Assembly (NCBI GenBank): GCA_903824935.1
Contig: CAIJYT010000018.1
Coordinates: forward strand, 1-43,473
Direction: 5' to 3'
From: an uncultured Bacteroidales bacterium
GTDB lineage: Bacteria; Bacteroidota; Bacteroidia; Bacteroidales; FEN-979
Length of the DNA stretch: 43,473 nt
The position numbers and the translations under genes are program-made. Shown piece after piece: positions 8,299 to 16,720 of the stretch; within the stretch, counting starts at the first letter, position 1, and each line of letters begins with the position of its first letter. The notes beneath the pieces are model-generated. The model was not told where the DNA came from and ran no database searches. It saw only the letters and a program-made list of their open reading frames with translations.

Positions 8299-9252
8299 AT
8301 GGAAACAAAAATTATCAAGGGAGAAATGATCAGGGATCAGATCTTCGGGGAAGTTAAAGCTGAGATTGCAGGCCTGATGTCACATAATGACATAGCCCCC
8401 TGCATCGCTTTTATAGGGTTCAATTGTGTGCCCCTGTCCAAATACAATATACCTATGCATATTCAGATGGCCCGGGGCGTGGGGTTGAGAGTGGTAACCG
8501 AAATTCTGCCCGATGAGGCGACAGAAGACGAGATATTTGCGGTGATCGACGGTCTGAATGCAAATCAAGACGTTCATGCAATCGTATTGCTTCAGCCACT
8601 GCCCGAGCACCTCAACCCGGTGAGGATAGTGAACCGTATCGACCCTGTAAAGGAAGTGGAGGGTTTTCATCCGCAGAACATGATAAATACAATGATACCC
8701 GACCTTAAAGCCGGCAGGTATCCGATGTGCCTGCCTACGGCTCTTTATGAAATGTTCAGGGAAGCTGAGTTTCGCATCCCCGATGATAGCGAGTGGGTTT
8801 TTGTTCTTGACGATGGCTTCATGACCAATGCTCTCACCCGTATGATCGTCAGGTCGGCAGCTTCGCTAGTAGTTCCCAGGGACAGCCCTGTGATGTTTAT
8901 CAATAAAAACTCGGCACATCTTGCCGATCATATCAGGAGGGCTGATTTCCTGGTCGTTGTGACTAAATTTCCCGAATACATTCAGGCTGAATGGATAAAG
9001 CCGGGGGCCTGTATCATCGACATTTATTCAAACCTGGTAAAGGAAGTTCCCTCAAAGGCAGATCCTTCGAAACTGGTGCCTGTTATCAGGGGAGGGATCA
9101 ATGTGGCTTCAGTGACAGGTATTGCAGCTGCCTTATTACCCATCCCGGGAGGCCTGATGACAGTAGTCATGGCAATTTTATTCAGGAATACTGTCCAGGC
9201 TTATAAAAACCGTCAAAACCAGCTTACTCGCCCCGTTCAATCCTTTGCCTGA
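8299..9252 (+). CDS. FolD-like protein lacking catalytic and NADP motifs
   Basis: 317 aa with the overall plan of FolD (methylene-THF dehydrogenase/cyclohydrolase): ATG METKIIKGEMIRDQI, EVEGFHPQNM, WIKPGACIIDI, and LPIPGGLMTVVMAILFRNT. Key residues are gone by ungapped alignment to E. coli FolD from memory. The catalytic Lys of YxxxK is His (SKYNIPMHI), Gln of QLPLP is Leu (LLQPLP), the Asp of KDVDGFHP is Glu, the PCTPxG motif is MCLPTA, the nucleotide motif GxSxxVGxP is DDGFMTNAL, and the PGGVGPMT loop lacks GP. It probably does not catalyse the FolD reactions; it may bind folate or another ligand, or have a new activity. It has its own strong promoter and is intact, so it is not a decaying pseudogene. 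The 3' end overlaps the convergent regulator gene by 29 nt. Confidence 0.75.
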   Translation: METKIIKGEMIRDQIFGEVKAEIAGLMSHNDIAPCIAFIGFNCVPLSKYNIPMHIQMARGVGLRVVTEILPDEATEDEIFAVIDGLNANQDVHAIVLLQPLPEHLNPVRIVNRIDPVKEVEGFHPQNMINTMIPDLKAGRYPMCLPTALYEMFREAEFRIPDDSEWVFVLDDGFMTNALTRMIVRSAASLVVPRDSPVMFINKNSAHLADHIRRADFLVVVTKFPEYIQAEWIKPGACIIDIYSNLVKEVPSKADPSKLVPVIRGGINVASVTGIAAALLPIPGGLMTVVMAILFRNTVQAYKNRQNQLTRPVQSFA

Positions 9253-10231
9253 GGACTTTCACCTTTTCATGCTGTGAATTGAAAAAGCGGTATCTCTCTT
9301 TCGCGGAGGTACCGCTTATCATTGTTGATTTTTGCATGAGGTTGCGTAGTGAATCCTCGATCTGGTCGCAGAATGCCGAATTGTTAGTCACCAGTTGGTT
9401 TATAATATTGTATGTGAGGTAGGCGGTTTTATGGCCGTCGGCCTTGACAAGGATTGTATTGTCATTAACCAGCACCTCATTGTGATACAACTTAAAACTG
9501 TTCTCAACGCCTTCAGGGGTATGGCCAAGCATAAACTGGAACCCATGTTCAGCCTGCCCCTGGACATGATCAAGCCAGGTGTCGAGGATATCACATAATT
9601 TAACAGCATCAGTTTTGTTTGCAAAGAAACCCGAAACCAGGCAATAATCGATCTGCCTTAGAATGCTTGCGATAGTGTCCTCGCTCCAGATCTCGGTCAC
9701 CGGCACTCTTGAATAACAGGCGAGCAACTTCCTTCCGTTCTCGAAAATAGCCTTGTCGACTTCCATCCTGACATGATTCTCGGGATATGCACTGGAAGGG
9801 ATGAGAACTTTATGCCAGAAGAAGAATTTAAAGGCAGCAATTTCAGGGAATTCAAAATAGTTGAAAATAGGTATATCCTTAGCCGCATAGATGATTTCCC
9901 TGTTCTTGCATTCAAAAATCCTTTTCATCTCGTGGACCAGTGTCATCAGCCAGCTTTCAAATGTGATGCCTGACTTGCCGATAGCGAGCGTAGTGAAAGC
10001 GACATGGTCGGATTTGTAATTCAGGATCTCATCCATGGAAATTGCATAATGCGAACAAATCTGCTTCAACTCTTCCAGCGTAAGGTCCTTTTGCCCCCTG
10101 ATCCTGCGATAGGCGCTGTCGTAACTGATCCCAAGAAGCTCAGAGAGATCATGTACAAACGAAATATTGGGAGCAAGCCTGCTTTTTATGAACTGAAAAA
10201 GAGTCTCTTGTATGGCCGGATTTTCATTCAT
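9224..10231 (-). CDS. XRE-type helix-turn-helix regulator with large C-terminal domain
   Basis: 335 aa, probably a transcription factor. Residues about 24-70 form an XRE-like HTH (DLSELLGISYDSAYRRIRGQ, then LTLEELKQICSHYAIS). The remaining 260 residues are mostly helical with aromatic patches (FESWLMTLVHEMKRIFE, FFFWHKVL) and match no domain I can name. This arrangement is typical of a Bacteroidota group of HTH proteins of unknown ligand. It converges on the folD-like gene with a 29-nt tail overlap and is divergent from osmC. The 295-nt region shared with osmC contains a CRP/FNR-like palindrome, so the regulator gene might share that control. No TAnnTTTG was found for it. Confidence 0.75.
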   Translation of the reverse strand: MNENPAIQETLFQFIKSRLAPNISFVHDLSELLGISYDSAYRRIRGQKDLTLEELKQICSHYAISMDEILNYKSDHVAFTTLAIGKSGITFESWLMTLVHEMKRIFECKNREIIYAAKDIPIFNYFEFPEIAAFKFFFWHKVLIPSSAYPENHVRMEVDKAIFENGRKLLACYSRVPVTEIWSEDTIASILRQIDYCLVSGFFANKTDAVKLCDILDTWLDHVQGQAEHGFQFMLGHTPEGVENSFKLYHNEVLVNDNTILVKADGHKTAYLTYNIINQLVTNNSAFCDQIEDSLRNLMQKSTMISGTSAKERYRFFNSQHEKVKVLRQRIERGE

Positions 10232-10429
10232 GGGATATGACTTGATTTGGTAAAGATAGGGAAAAAAAATCCAAAAATCGACAAGTATAAAGATTTTATA
10301 ACAAAAAAAAATAAAGTGTGCCAGATGGTTCTGAATCAGGCATTTAATAACTGATTTTTACAAATACCGATAAACATGCCGGCCTGCCGGTAAAATGCCT
10401 GAGAGATAATTGATTGGCAAATGTTGAAT

Positions 10430-10445
10430 TGTGACAATAATCACA
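10430..10445. promoter_or_regulatory. CRP/FNR-type palindrome upstream of osmC
   Basis: Perfect TGTGA-CAATAA-TCACA. Its centre is about 65 nt upstream of the transcription start expected from the promoter at 10467-10496, a class I activator distance. A second perfect copy stands before the rib operon. Confidence 0.65.
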
Positions 10446-10466
10446 CGCCATCCGACATTACCTTCA

Positions 10467-10496
10467 TTGAACCATGATGAATTTTTTCTACCTTTG
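10467..10496 (+). promoter_or_regulatory. Complete promoter of osmC
   Basis: TTG at 10467-10469 and TACCTTTG at 10489-10496 with a 19-nt spacer, the textbook Bacteroidota promoter. The start codon at 10527 follows after 30 nt, which excludes the upstream track start at 10431. Confidence 0.8.
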
Positions 10497-10526
10497 CAGG
10501 CTGAAACCTTGCCAACATATCTACAC

Positions 10527-10922
10527 ATGTCAATAGAAGTATATTTCGCTGGAGCGAAGAAGGTTATTGCAAAGCTCGAAGGATTTACAGTTGAAACTGA
10601 CCAGCCGGTGCGTGCCGGAGGAGAAGGAAGCGCTCCCACACCATTCGCTTTATTTTTATCCTCCCTGGCCACCTGTGCAGGGATCTATGTCAAGGGATTC
10701 TGCGATCAGCGAGGCCTGCCGACCCAGGATGTCAGCCTCAGCCTTGAATACAAAATAAATCCCGAAACCAAGAACATAGCAAAATTCATTATCAGGATTT
10801 TTATCCCTGCGCATTTCCCCGAAAAATATGACACGGCCCTTATCCAGTCAGCGTCGCTTTGTGCTGTAAAACGTCACCTTGACCCGGCTATTGAAAACGA
10901 GATCCTTATAGTGCGTCGTTAA
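10527..10922 (+). CDS. OsmC/Ohr-family protein
   Basis: 131-aa OsmC-like protein, a thiol-dependent peroxidase fold family acting on organic hydroperoxides. The two conserved redox cysteines are visible: LATCAG (about Cys49) and SASLCAVKRHL (about Cys112); the PTPFALFLSSLATC helix is characteristic. The track ORF begins at 10431, but that lies upstream of the promoter; MSIEVYFAGAKK at 10527 is the natural N-terminus. It precedes the methionine gamma-lyase-like gene by 38 nt with no separate promoter seen, so the two are probably one transcript. Whether this subgroup reduces peroxides or serves sulfur chemistry cannot be decided from sequence. Confidence 0.88.
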   Translation: MSIEVYFAGAKKVIAKLEGFTVETDQPVRAGGEGSAPTPFALFLSSLATCAGIYVKGFCDQRGLPTQDVSLSLEYKINPETKNIAKFIIRIFIPAHFPEKYDTALIQSASLCAVKRHLDPAIENEILIVRR

Positions 10923-10960
10923 AACACGAATATTCACTTTCCTTATAACTCAAGACTTTT

Positions 10961-12142
10961 ATGAAAAAAAAACATTCCGGATTCAACTCCGCTCTTGTGC
11001 ATGGTGAGGGGTTCAAAGATCCCCACGGCAGCGTGATCATGCCAATCTACCAGACTTCTACTTTTGCATTTGACAGCGCCGAACACGGAGCCCGGCTTTT
11101 TTCGGGCGAGAGTGACGGCTACATATACACACGTATTGACAACCCCACAACCCTCGATCTTGAAAAGACCATTGCCATGCTCGAGCACGGGCACGACGGC
11201 ATAGCCACATCCTCGGGAATGGCTGCTGTAAACACAGTTTACATGAGCTATCTGGGTGCCGGAAAGCATATCGTCAGCCATAATGCAGTTTACGGTCCGG
11301 CCCGCGGGATCATGGAGGGCACATACGCAAGATTCGGCGTGGAGTCGACCTATATCGATACCACCGACCTCGAACAGGTACGAAAAGCCATCCGCCCCAA
11401 TACAAGCCTTATTTACCTTGAATCCCCTGCCAACCCAACCATGGGGATTTCAGATATTCCCGCCATCTGTGAGATCGCACATCAGCACAACATACCGGTG
11501 TGCGTCGACAATACTTTCTGCAGCCCTTATCTTCAGAATCCTTTGGACCAGGGAGCAGATATCGTGCTCCATTCACTGACGAAATTCCTCAACGGCCATG
11601 CCGATATCGTGGGAGGTATAATCATTGTAAAAGATCCTGCCGAGTACAAAAGGGTGCGTACCATGATGGTGAACCTTGGCTGCAACATGGACCCCCACCA
11701 GGCTTTCCTCACCCGGCGCGGGTTAAAAACACTGGCAATCCGTCTGGACCGTGCTCAGGAAAATGCAATGAAAATTGCTGAATATCTCGAGAAACACCCC
11801 AAGGTCGAATGGGTGCTCTACCCTGGCCTGAAATCTCATCCTCAGTATGAACTCGGAAAGAAAATGATGCGGGGCCCTGGCGCGATGATCTCCTTTGGCC
11901 TGAAAGGCGGGCTTGAAGCCGGTCGTAAGATGATGAACGCTGTTGAATTCTGCGTTCTTGCAGTTTCACTCGGAGGCATAGAAACCCTGATCCAGCACCC
12001 CGCTTCCATGACCCATTCCAAACTCTCGCCCGAAGCAAGAAAACAGGGCGGTATCTCTGATGAACTGGTCAGGTTCTCGGTTGGTATAGAAGAAGTGGAA
12101 GATATCCTTGCCGACCTGGAGCAGGCGTTGGAGAAAGTCTAA
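10961..12142 (+). CDS. Cys/Met-metabolism PLP lyase, methionine gamma-lyase-like
   Basis: 393-aa PLP enzyme of the trans-sulfuration family, which cleaves or forms C-S bonds in methionine, homocysteine, cystathionine or cysteine. Seen: YTRIDNPT (phosphate-binding Tyr/Arg), SSGMAAVN, ESPANPTMGISD, VDNTFCSPYLQNPL, the PLP lysine in HSLTKFLNGHADIVGG (about Lys208), and RFSVGIEEVEDI near the end. Bacterial methionine gamma-lyases normally have YGCT in the active site; here it is YGPARG, so the diagnostic cysteine is absent and the substrate is open. Probably co-transcribed with osmC, under the CRP/FNR-like box. A heptamer-repeat hairpin follows its stop within 4 nt. Confidence 0.85.
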   Translation: MKKKHSGFNSALVHGEGFKDPHGSVIMPIYQTSTFAFDSAEHGARLFSGESDGYIYTRIDNPTTLDLEKTIAMLEHGHDGIATSSGMAAVNTVYMSYLGAGKHIVSHNAVYGPARGIMEGTYARFGVESTYIDTTDLEQVRKAIRPNTSLIYLESPANPTMGISDIPAICEIAHQHNIPVCVDNTFCSPYLQNPLDQGADIVLHSLTKFLNGHADIVGGIIIVKDPAEYKRVRTMMVNLGCNMDPHQAFLTRRGLKTLAIRLDRAQENAMKIAEYLEKHPKVEWVLYPGLKSHPQYELGKKMMRGPGAMISFGLKGGLEAGRKMMNAVEFCVLAVSLGGIETLIQHPASMTHSKLSPEARKQGGISDELVRFSVGIEEVEDILADLEQALEKV

Positions 12143-12145
12143 ACC

Positions 12146-12243
12146 GTGACTGGTGACTGGTGAACGGTGAATGGTGAATGGATTACTGACTACAGTTCAC
12201 GGTTCACGGTTCACGGTTCACGGTTCACGATTCACGATTCACG
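12146..12243. repeat. Inverted pair of tandem GTGAAYG heptamers
   Basis: Five tandem heptamers (two GTGACTG, one GTGAACG, two GTGAATG) at 12146-12180, a 14-nt spacer, then seven reverse-complement copies (five GTTCACG, two ATTCACG) at 12195-12243. The arms can form a hairpin of about 30 bp. It fills the gap between the lyase stop and the -7 element of the patatin gene. Confidence 0.9.
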
Positions 12244-12250
12244 AATTCCC

Positions 12251-12258
12251 TACCTTTG
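12251..12258 (+). promoter_or_regulatory. -7 promoter element of the patatin gene
   Basis: TACCTTTG matches TAnnTTTG and overlaps the TTG at 12256 that the ORF track uses as a start. The true ATG is therefore 12277. No convincing -33 element; the heptamer array occupies that position. Confidence 0.6.
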
Positions 12259-12276
12259 AATATCCAATTCCCTGAG

Positions 12277-14565
12277 ATGTTCAGAAAGTCATTAGCACTT
12301 CTTACCTGCATCCTGTTTCTGAGCCTGCCGGCACACGCGCAAAAAGTCGCCGTGATCCTGTCGGGCGGCGCAAGCAAAGGCGGTGCCCATATCGGTGTAC
12401 TCAGGGCGTTGGAAGAACAACATATCCCGATTAGTTTTATTGCGGGGACTTCGGTGGGCGCCATCATCGGCGGCTTGTATGCTTCGGGCTACACTCCCGA
12501 CGAGATAGAGAAACTGATCAGCTCCGAAGAATTCCAGAGGAATGCCTCGGGTCTTATGTATGATGAATACGTATACTATTACCGTAAAGAAGAATCAAAT
12601 GCGGCATGGATCTCGCTGGATCTCAATCCGAAAAAGAAATTAACATCCTCCCTTCCCACAAGCCTTAAATCACCTTTCATGATTGACTTCCGCTTCATGG
12701 AGATCTTCGCACCTCCAAATGCGGCGGCAGAGGGTGATTTCGACAAACTCTTCGTTCCTTTTCGCTGCGTTGTGGCCGACATCGACTCCTCATCCGCAGT
12801 CATCATAAAAAAAGGAGACCTGGCAGGCGCCATAAGGGCATCGATGAGCATCCCTTTCGTTTACAACCCTGTTGTCATTAACAATAAAGTGATGTACGAC
12901 GGGGGCATGTATAATAACTTCCCAACCAATGTTGCCGCTGATGATTTCAAGGCGGATGTCATTATCGGGAGTAGGGTCGCTGAACGTTATGACAAGCCGG
13001 ATCCTGAGGACCTGGTTTCACAATTGCTCGTGATGCTGATGGGTAAACAAAGTTCAGATATACCATACCCCAATTCAGTGCTTATCCTGCCGAATGTGCC
13101 TAAGGTCGACCTGCTGGATTTCGGGCATACTTCGGAACTTGCAGACAGCGGCTATACTGCAGCCATGAGATGCATACCCGCGATCAGGAAACTGGTACAC
13201 GACAGTGTCAATACCGCAGAACTCATCCGCAGAAGAAAAAAATTCAGGAGCCTTCAGCCTGAACTTGTTTTTGATTCGGTGATCACGAAAGGACTTACCA
13301 AAGCCCAGGACGATTATGTTCAGCAGGTTCTCAAACATGATAACGATACGATCAGTGTTGACGAGCTTCGCCCCGAATACTACAGGTTTATTGATGAGGG
13401 TTTTGTAAAGACCATCTATCCCGAAGCAAGGTTTAATAAGCAAACAGGGCATTATAACCTTTTGCTGGATATCCGTAAATCGGATAAACTGAGTGTGGAT
13501 TTCGGGGGCAACCTCTCACTGGGCAATGTGAATGAGGCATTTCTAGAGATACGTTACAAATACCTTTGGACAAAGGCTCTGCACTTCCTTGCTAATGGCT
13601 ATTTCGGGAAGTTTTATGCCTCAGCGAAGCTTGCTGGCAGGATGGATTTCAACTCAAAATACCCATGGTATATCAGTCTGAATTATACCTATAACCATTT
13701 TGACTTTTTCAAGAACTCAACCTTCTTTTTTGATGACAAAACACCCAGTTATATTATTGAAAGGGAATATTTCGGGGATATTGCCATAGGGATCCCCGTC
13801 ACCAGTGCGGGAAAGATGGAACTTGATTTCGCTTATGCTTTCACAAACGATAAATATTACCAGTCGAACGAGTTTACAAGATACGATACTGCAGACCAGA
13901 CAGGGTTTAATTTTTTTGCTCCCTGCCTGAGTTTTGAGCTGAACAACCTGAACAGGAAACAGTATGCGAGTGCCGGGGCAAGGCTGAGATTAAGTCTTGC
14001 TTATATAAACGGGGATGAAGACTATTTGCCCGGGTCGACGAGTACAGTGAAAACCGAAATAGAATCGTATCACACCTGGTTCATTTTCAGATTGTTGTAC
14101 GACAATTATTTTAAAGCCATGGGCCCGGTGAAGTTTGGCTTTTACGGGGAACTGGCAGCTTCCAACCAGCCTCTTTTCAGCAATTACGTATCAACCCTTA
14201 TTCATTCTCCTGCGTTTCAACCTATCCCCGAAAGCCAGACCCTGATCTTACCAAATTTCAGGGCCCTGAGTTATGCAGGGGCAGGTTTGAAAGGGGTTTT
14301 GAAAGTGTATAAAAAGATCGAATACAGGCTTGAAGGTTACCTTTTTCTTCCTTACCAGGAGATCTTCGAAGACCCTGCAAGCCATAAGGCAACGCTGGGC
14401 CCGGTTCTGAGCGACCGCTCATGGATGGCTTCTACAAGTTTCGTATACAACAGTCCGCTCGGCCCCATTTCCCTTGGCGTGAATTATTACGACAAAATGC
14501 CTAACAGCTTCATCCTCAACCTGAATTTCGGATATATCATATTTAACAAAAGGGCAATGCCCTAA
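12277..14565 (+). CDS. Patatin-like phospholipase with POTRA-like region and beta-barrel
   Basis: 762-aa predicted outer-membrane lipase. MFRKSLALLTCILFLSLPAHAQ is a signal peptide. The patatin domain has the oxyanion loop GGASKGGAHIG (about residue 28), nucleophile motif GTSVG (about 57-61) and DGGMYNNFP (about 207), so the Ser-Asp dyad is intact. A POTRA-like stretch follows (about 330-400, KGLTKAQDDYVQQVL to LLLDIRKSDK), and the rest alternates aromatic and polar residues as transmembrane beta strands (VDFGGNLSLGNVNEAFLEI, ISLNYTYNHFDFF), ending in LNLNFGYIIF. This matches the type Vd secretion layout known from PlpD/FplA. The start at 12277 replaces the track TTG, which lies in the promoter. 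Its substrate and whether the lipase domain is surface-exposed are unknown. Confidence 0.88.
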   Translation: MFRKSLALLTCILFLSLPAHAQKVAVILSGGASKGGAHIGVLRALEEQHIPISFIAGTSVGAIIGGLYASGYTPDEIEKLISSEEFQRNASGLMYDEYVYYYRKEESNAAWISLDLNPKKKLTSSLPTSLKSPFMIDFRFMEIFAPPNAAAEGDFDKLFVPFRCVVADIDSSSAVIIKKGDLAGAIRASMSIPFVYNPVVINNKVMYDGGMYNNFPTNVAADDFKADVIIGSRVAERYDKPDPEDLVSQLLVMLMGKQSSDIPYPNSVLILPNVPKVDLLDFGHTSELADSGYTAAMRCIPAIRKLVHDSVNTAELIRRRKKFRSLQPELVFDSVITKGLTKAQDDYVQQVLKHDNDTISVDELRPEYYRFIDEGFVKTIYPEARFNKQTGHYNLLLDIRKSDKLSVDFGGNLSLGNVNEAFLEIRYKYLWTKALHFLANGYFGKFYASAKLAGRMDFNSKYPWYISLNYTYNHFDFFKNSTFFFDDKTPSYIIEREYFGDIAIGIPVTSAGKMELDFAYAFTNDKYYQSNEFTRYDTADQTGFNFFAPCLSFELNNLNRKQYASAGARLRLSLAYINGDEDYLPGSTSTVKTEIESYHTWFIFRLLYDNYFKAMGPVKFGFYGELAASNQPLFSNYVSTLIHSPAFQPIPESQTLILPNFRALSYAGAGLKGVLKVYKKIEYRLEGYLFLPYQEIFEDPASHKATLGPVLSDRSWMASTSFVYNSPLGPISLGVNYYDKMPNSFILNLNFGYIIFNKRAMP

Positions 14566-14607
14566 GCAATGATGAAGTGTTTTATTCCTTCCTGTCATAT
14601 TATTTAT

Positions 14608-14615
14608 TATCTTTG
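14608..14615 (+). promoter_or_regulatory. -7 promoter element of the DUF349 gene
   Basis: TATCTTTG matches TAnnTTTG, giving a leader of about 70 nt before the ATG at 14694. No clear -33. Confidence 0.5.
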
Positions 14616-14693
14616 CTACCCTTTTGAAAATTATAATAACCGGCTCAGGTCGGACTCTTACAGTAGTCATGGTTAACTGGACGATAATTAATA

Positions 14694-16673
14694 ATGGAAA
14701 ACACAGAAAACACCCCGAATCCCGGGACAGTAGAAGATACTGCACGGGAGGAGAATTCTTCATCTGCATTAAGCACAGAACCTATTGAGATCACCCCTCT
14801 GCCAACTGAGTCAAATCAGACAGAACAATTAATAACAGAAGAATTCCACACCGAACTGGTCCCACCTCTGGCCGAAGACCAGGAAGATCACGAAGAAGAG
14901 CTCGCGGCCGAGCATGAAAGCCACGAAACACTGGCAAGCTACGATCAGATGTCACGTTCTGAGCTGATCGATATCCTTGAAAAAGTTGTAAAAGAAGACG
15001 ATATCAATGTGATCAAAACCACGATCGCTTTGATAAAAGTTGCTTTTCTCAAGAAGAAAAAAGAGGAAAGCCTTATGAAATATGAGGCTGCACTTGGTGT
15101 TGAAGGCGAAGTAAAGGAAGAAGGCGAGGTCAGGGAAGAACTTCCGCAGGAACAGGATGCGCTGGATGTGAAGTTCAACGAGATCTTCAACATATATAAA
15201 GCTAATAAAGCGAGGTTTGTCGAGGAACAGGAGAAACTGAAGAACGAAAACCTCAAAAAGAAATTCCAGATCATCGAGGAGCTAAAGCAGCTGATCGGCT
15301 CGGAAGAAACTCTGAAGAAAACCTACGATGAGTTCAAGGCTTTACAGGAACGCTGGAAGAACGGAGGCATGGTACCCAGGGGAGAGATCAATAACCTCTG
15401 GCAGAATTATCATTTCCTGGTTGAGAAATTTTTTGAAAAGGTAAAAGTCAATAAGGAGCTCAAGGATCTTGACCTGAAGAAAAACCTTGAAGCCAAGATA
15501 GCCCTCTGTGAAAAGACAGAAGAGCTTTTGCTTGAAACTTCCATCCTGAAGTCCTTTAAAAAACTTCAGAAGTATCATGAGGATTGGAAAGAACTGGGCC
15601 CTGCACCTGCTGACAAAAAAGACGAGATCTGGGAAAGATTCAAAAATGCAACTGATAAGATCAACGAGCGCCGCAGGGAACATTATTCCAGAGTAGAAGG
15701 TGAGCAAACCAAGAACTTTGAGACCAAAATTGCTCTCTGCGAGCAGGGCGAAGAAATACTGACAGTAAAAAATGAATCAATAAAGGAATGGCAGGAACAG
15801 ACCAATAAGGTGAATGAACTGCTCAAAATCTGGAAAAGCATTGGGCCTGTGCCACAAAAGGTCAACGCAGAGATCTGGACCAGGTTCAAATCCAGCCTGG
15901 ATTCATTCTTTGCAAATAAAAAAGAATTTTTTGATAAGCTTAAGGACCAGCAGCTCCATAATTACAATCTCAAAGTCGAATTATGCATGGCAGCTGAGTC
16001 TTTGAAAGCCAATACTGACTGGAAAAAAACAAGCCAGGAGTTGATCCGGCTGCAGGGAGAGTGGAAAAAAATCGGTCCGGTTCCCAAAAAACATTCCGAT
16101 AAGATATGGAAGCGTTTCAGGGCCGCATGCGATGAATTCTTCCATGCAAAATCCTCATATTTCAACAACCTTTCGGCACATGAGGGAGAAAACCTGAACA
16201 AAAAGAACGAATTGCTAAAGTCTCTCAGGGAATACCAGTTCAGCGAGGATAAAAATGCGAACCTCGAAACACTTAAAAATTTCCAGAGGGAATGGACCGA
16301 GATCGGCCATATTCCCATCAAGGAGAAGGACAGGCTTCAGAACGAGTTCAGGACACTGGTCAACGAACATCTTGATCGTCTGAAAATCAGCGAGATAGAG
16401 ATCTCCACCATGAATTACCAGAATAAAATGGAACATCTCAAGAGCGATCCGAATGCACGCAGGATGATAGGGCGTGAAAAGGAATTGCTGATCAATAAAA
16501 TCAACAAGATCAAGGAAGATGTGAATCTCTGGGAGAACAATATCGGGTTCCTTGCTAAATCGAAGAATTCGGCCATTCTCAGGGAAGAATTTGAGAAAAA
16601 GATCAATAAGACCAAAAGCGAGCTGAAAGTAATGGAAGCCAAGCTGAAGATACTGAAGCAGCAGCAGGTGTAG
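14694..16673 (+). CDS. DUF349 repeat protein
   Basis: 659 aa, cytoplasmic by the lack of a signal peptide. Residues 1-80 are acidic and disordered-looking (QEDHEEELAAEHESHE). After that come five DUF349-type helical repeats, each with a W-K-x-x-G-P-x-P core: RWKNGGMVP, DWKELGPAP, IWKSIGPVP, EWKKIGPVP, EWTEIGHIP, followed by IWxRF-like helices. The C-terminus (NLWENNIGFLAKSKNS, then lysine/glutamate-rich) is coiled coil. DUF349 proteins are widespread in Bacteroidota with no firmly established biochemical role that I can cite. It has its own promoter and precedes aroC by 47 nt, so it may be co-transcribed with it. Confidence 0.88.
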   Translation: MENTENTPNPGTVEDTAREENSSSALSTEPIEITPLPTESNQTEQLITEEFHTELVPPLAEDQEDHEEELAAEHESHETLASYDQMSRSELIDILEKVVKEDDINVIKTTIALIKVAFLKKKKEESLMKYEAALGVEGEVKEEGEVREELPQEQDALDVKFNEIFNIYKANKARFVEEQEKLKNENLKKKFQIIEELKQLIGSEETLKKTYDEFKALQERWKNGGMVPRGEINNLWQNYHFLVEKFFEKVKVNKELKDLDLKKNLEAKIALCEKTEELLLETSILKSFKKLQKYHEDWKELGPAPADKKDEIWERFKNATDKINERRREHYSRVEGEQTKNFETKIALCEQGEEILTVKNESIKEWQEQTNKVNELLKIWKSIGPVPQKVNAEIWTRFKSSLDSFFANKKEFFDKLKDQQLHNYNLKVELCMAAESLKANTDWKKTSQELIRLQGEWKKIGPVPKKHSDKIWKRFRAACDEFFHAKSSYFNNLSAHEGENLNKKNELLKSLREYQFSEDKNANLETLKNFQREWTEIGHIPIKEKDRLQNEFRTLVNEHLDRLKISEIEISTMNYQNKMEHLKSDPNARRMIGREKELLINKINKIKEDVNLWENNIGFLAKSKNSAILREEFEKKINKTKSELKVMEAKLKILKQQQV

Positions 16674-16720
16674 GTCTGCCAACAGGGCCGGTATTGCCGG
16701 CGACAGTAAAATCAAGGTCC

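Noticed and set aside
8019-8318. 100-codon N-terminal extension of the tricorn ORF
   Set aside because: The signal peptide begins at 8018, a TAnnTTTG element lies within the extension, and the longer ORF would overlap the folD-like start.
10431-10526. Upstream start of the osmC ORF
   Set aside because: It lies before the complete promoter (10467-10496) and is not part of the OsmC family N-terminus.
12146-12243. Possible CRISPR array
   Set aside because: Units are 7 nt, contiguous and without spacers, and change direction in the middle; no cas genes.
12256-12276. TTG start of the patatin ORF in the track
   Set aside because: The TTG is part of the -7 element TACCTTTG; the signal peptide starts at ATG 12277.
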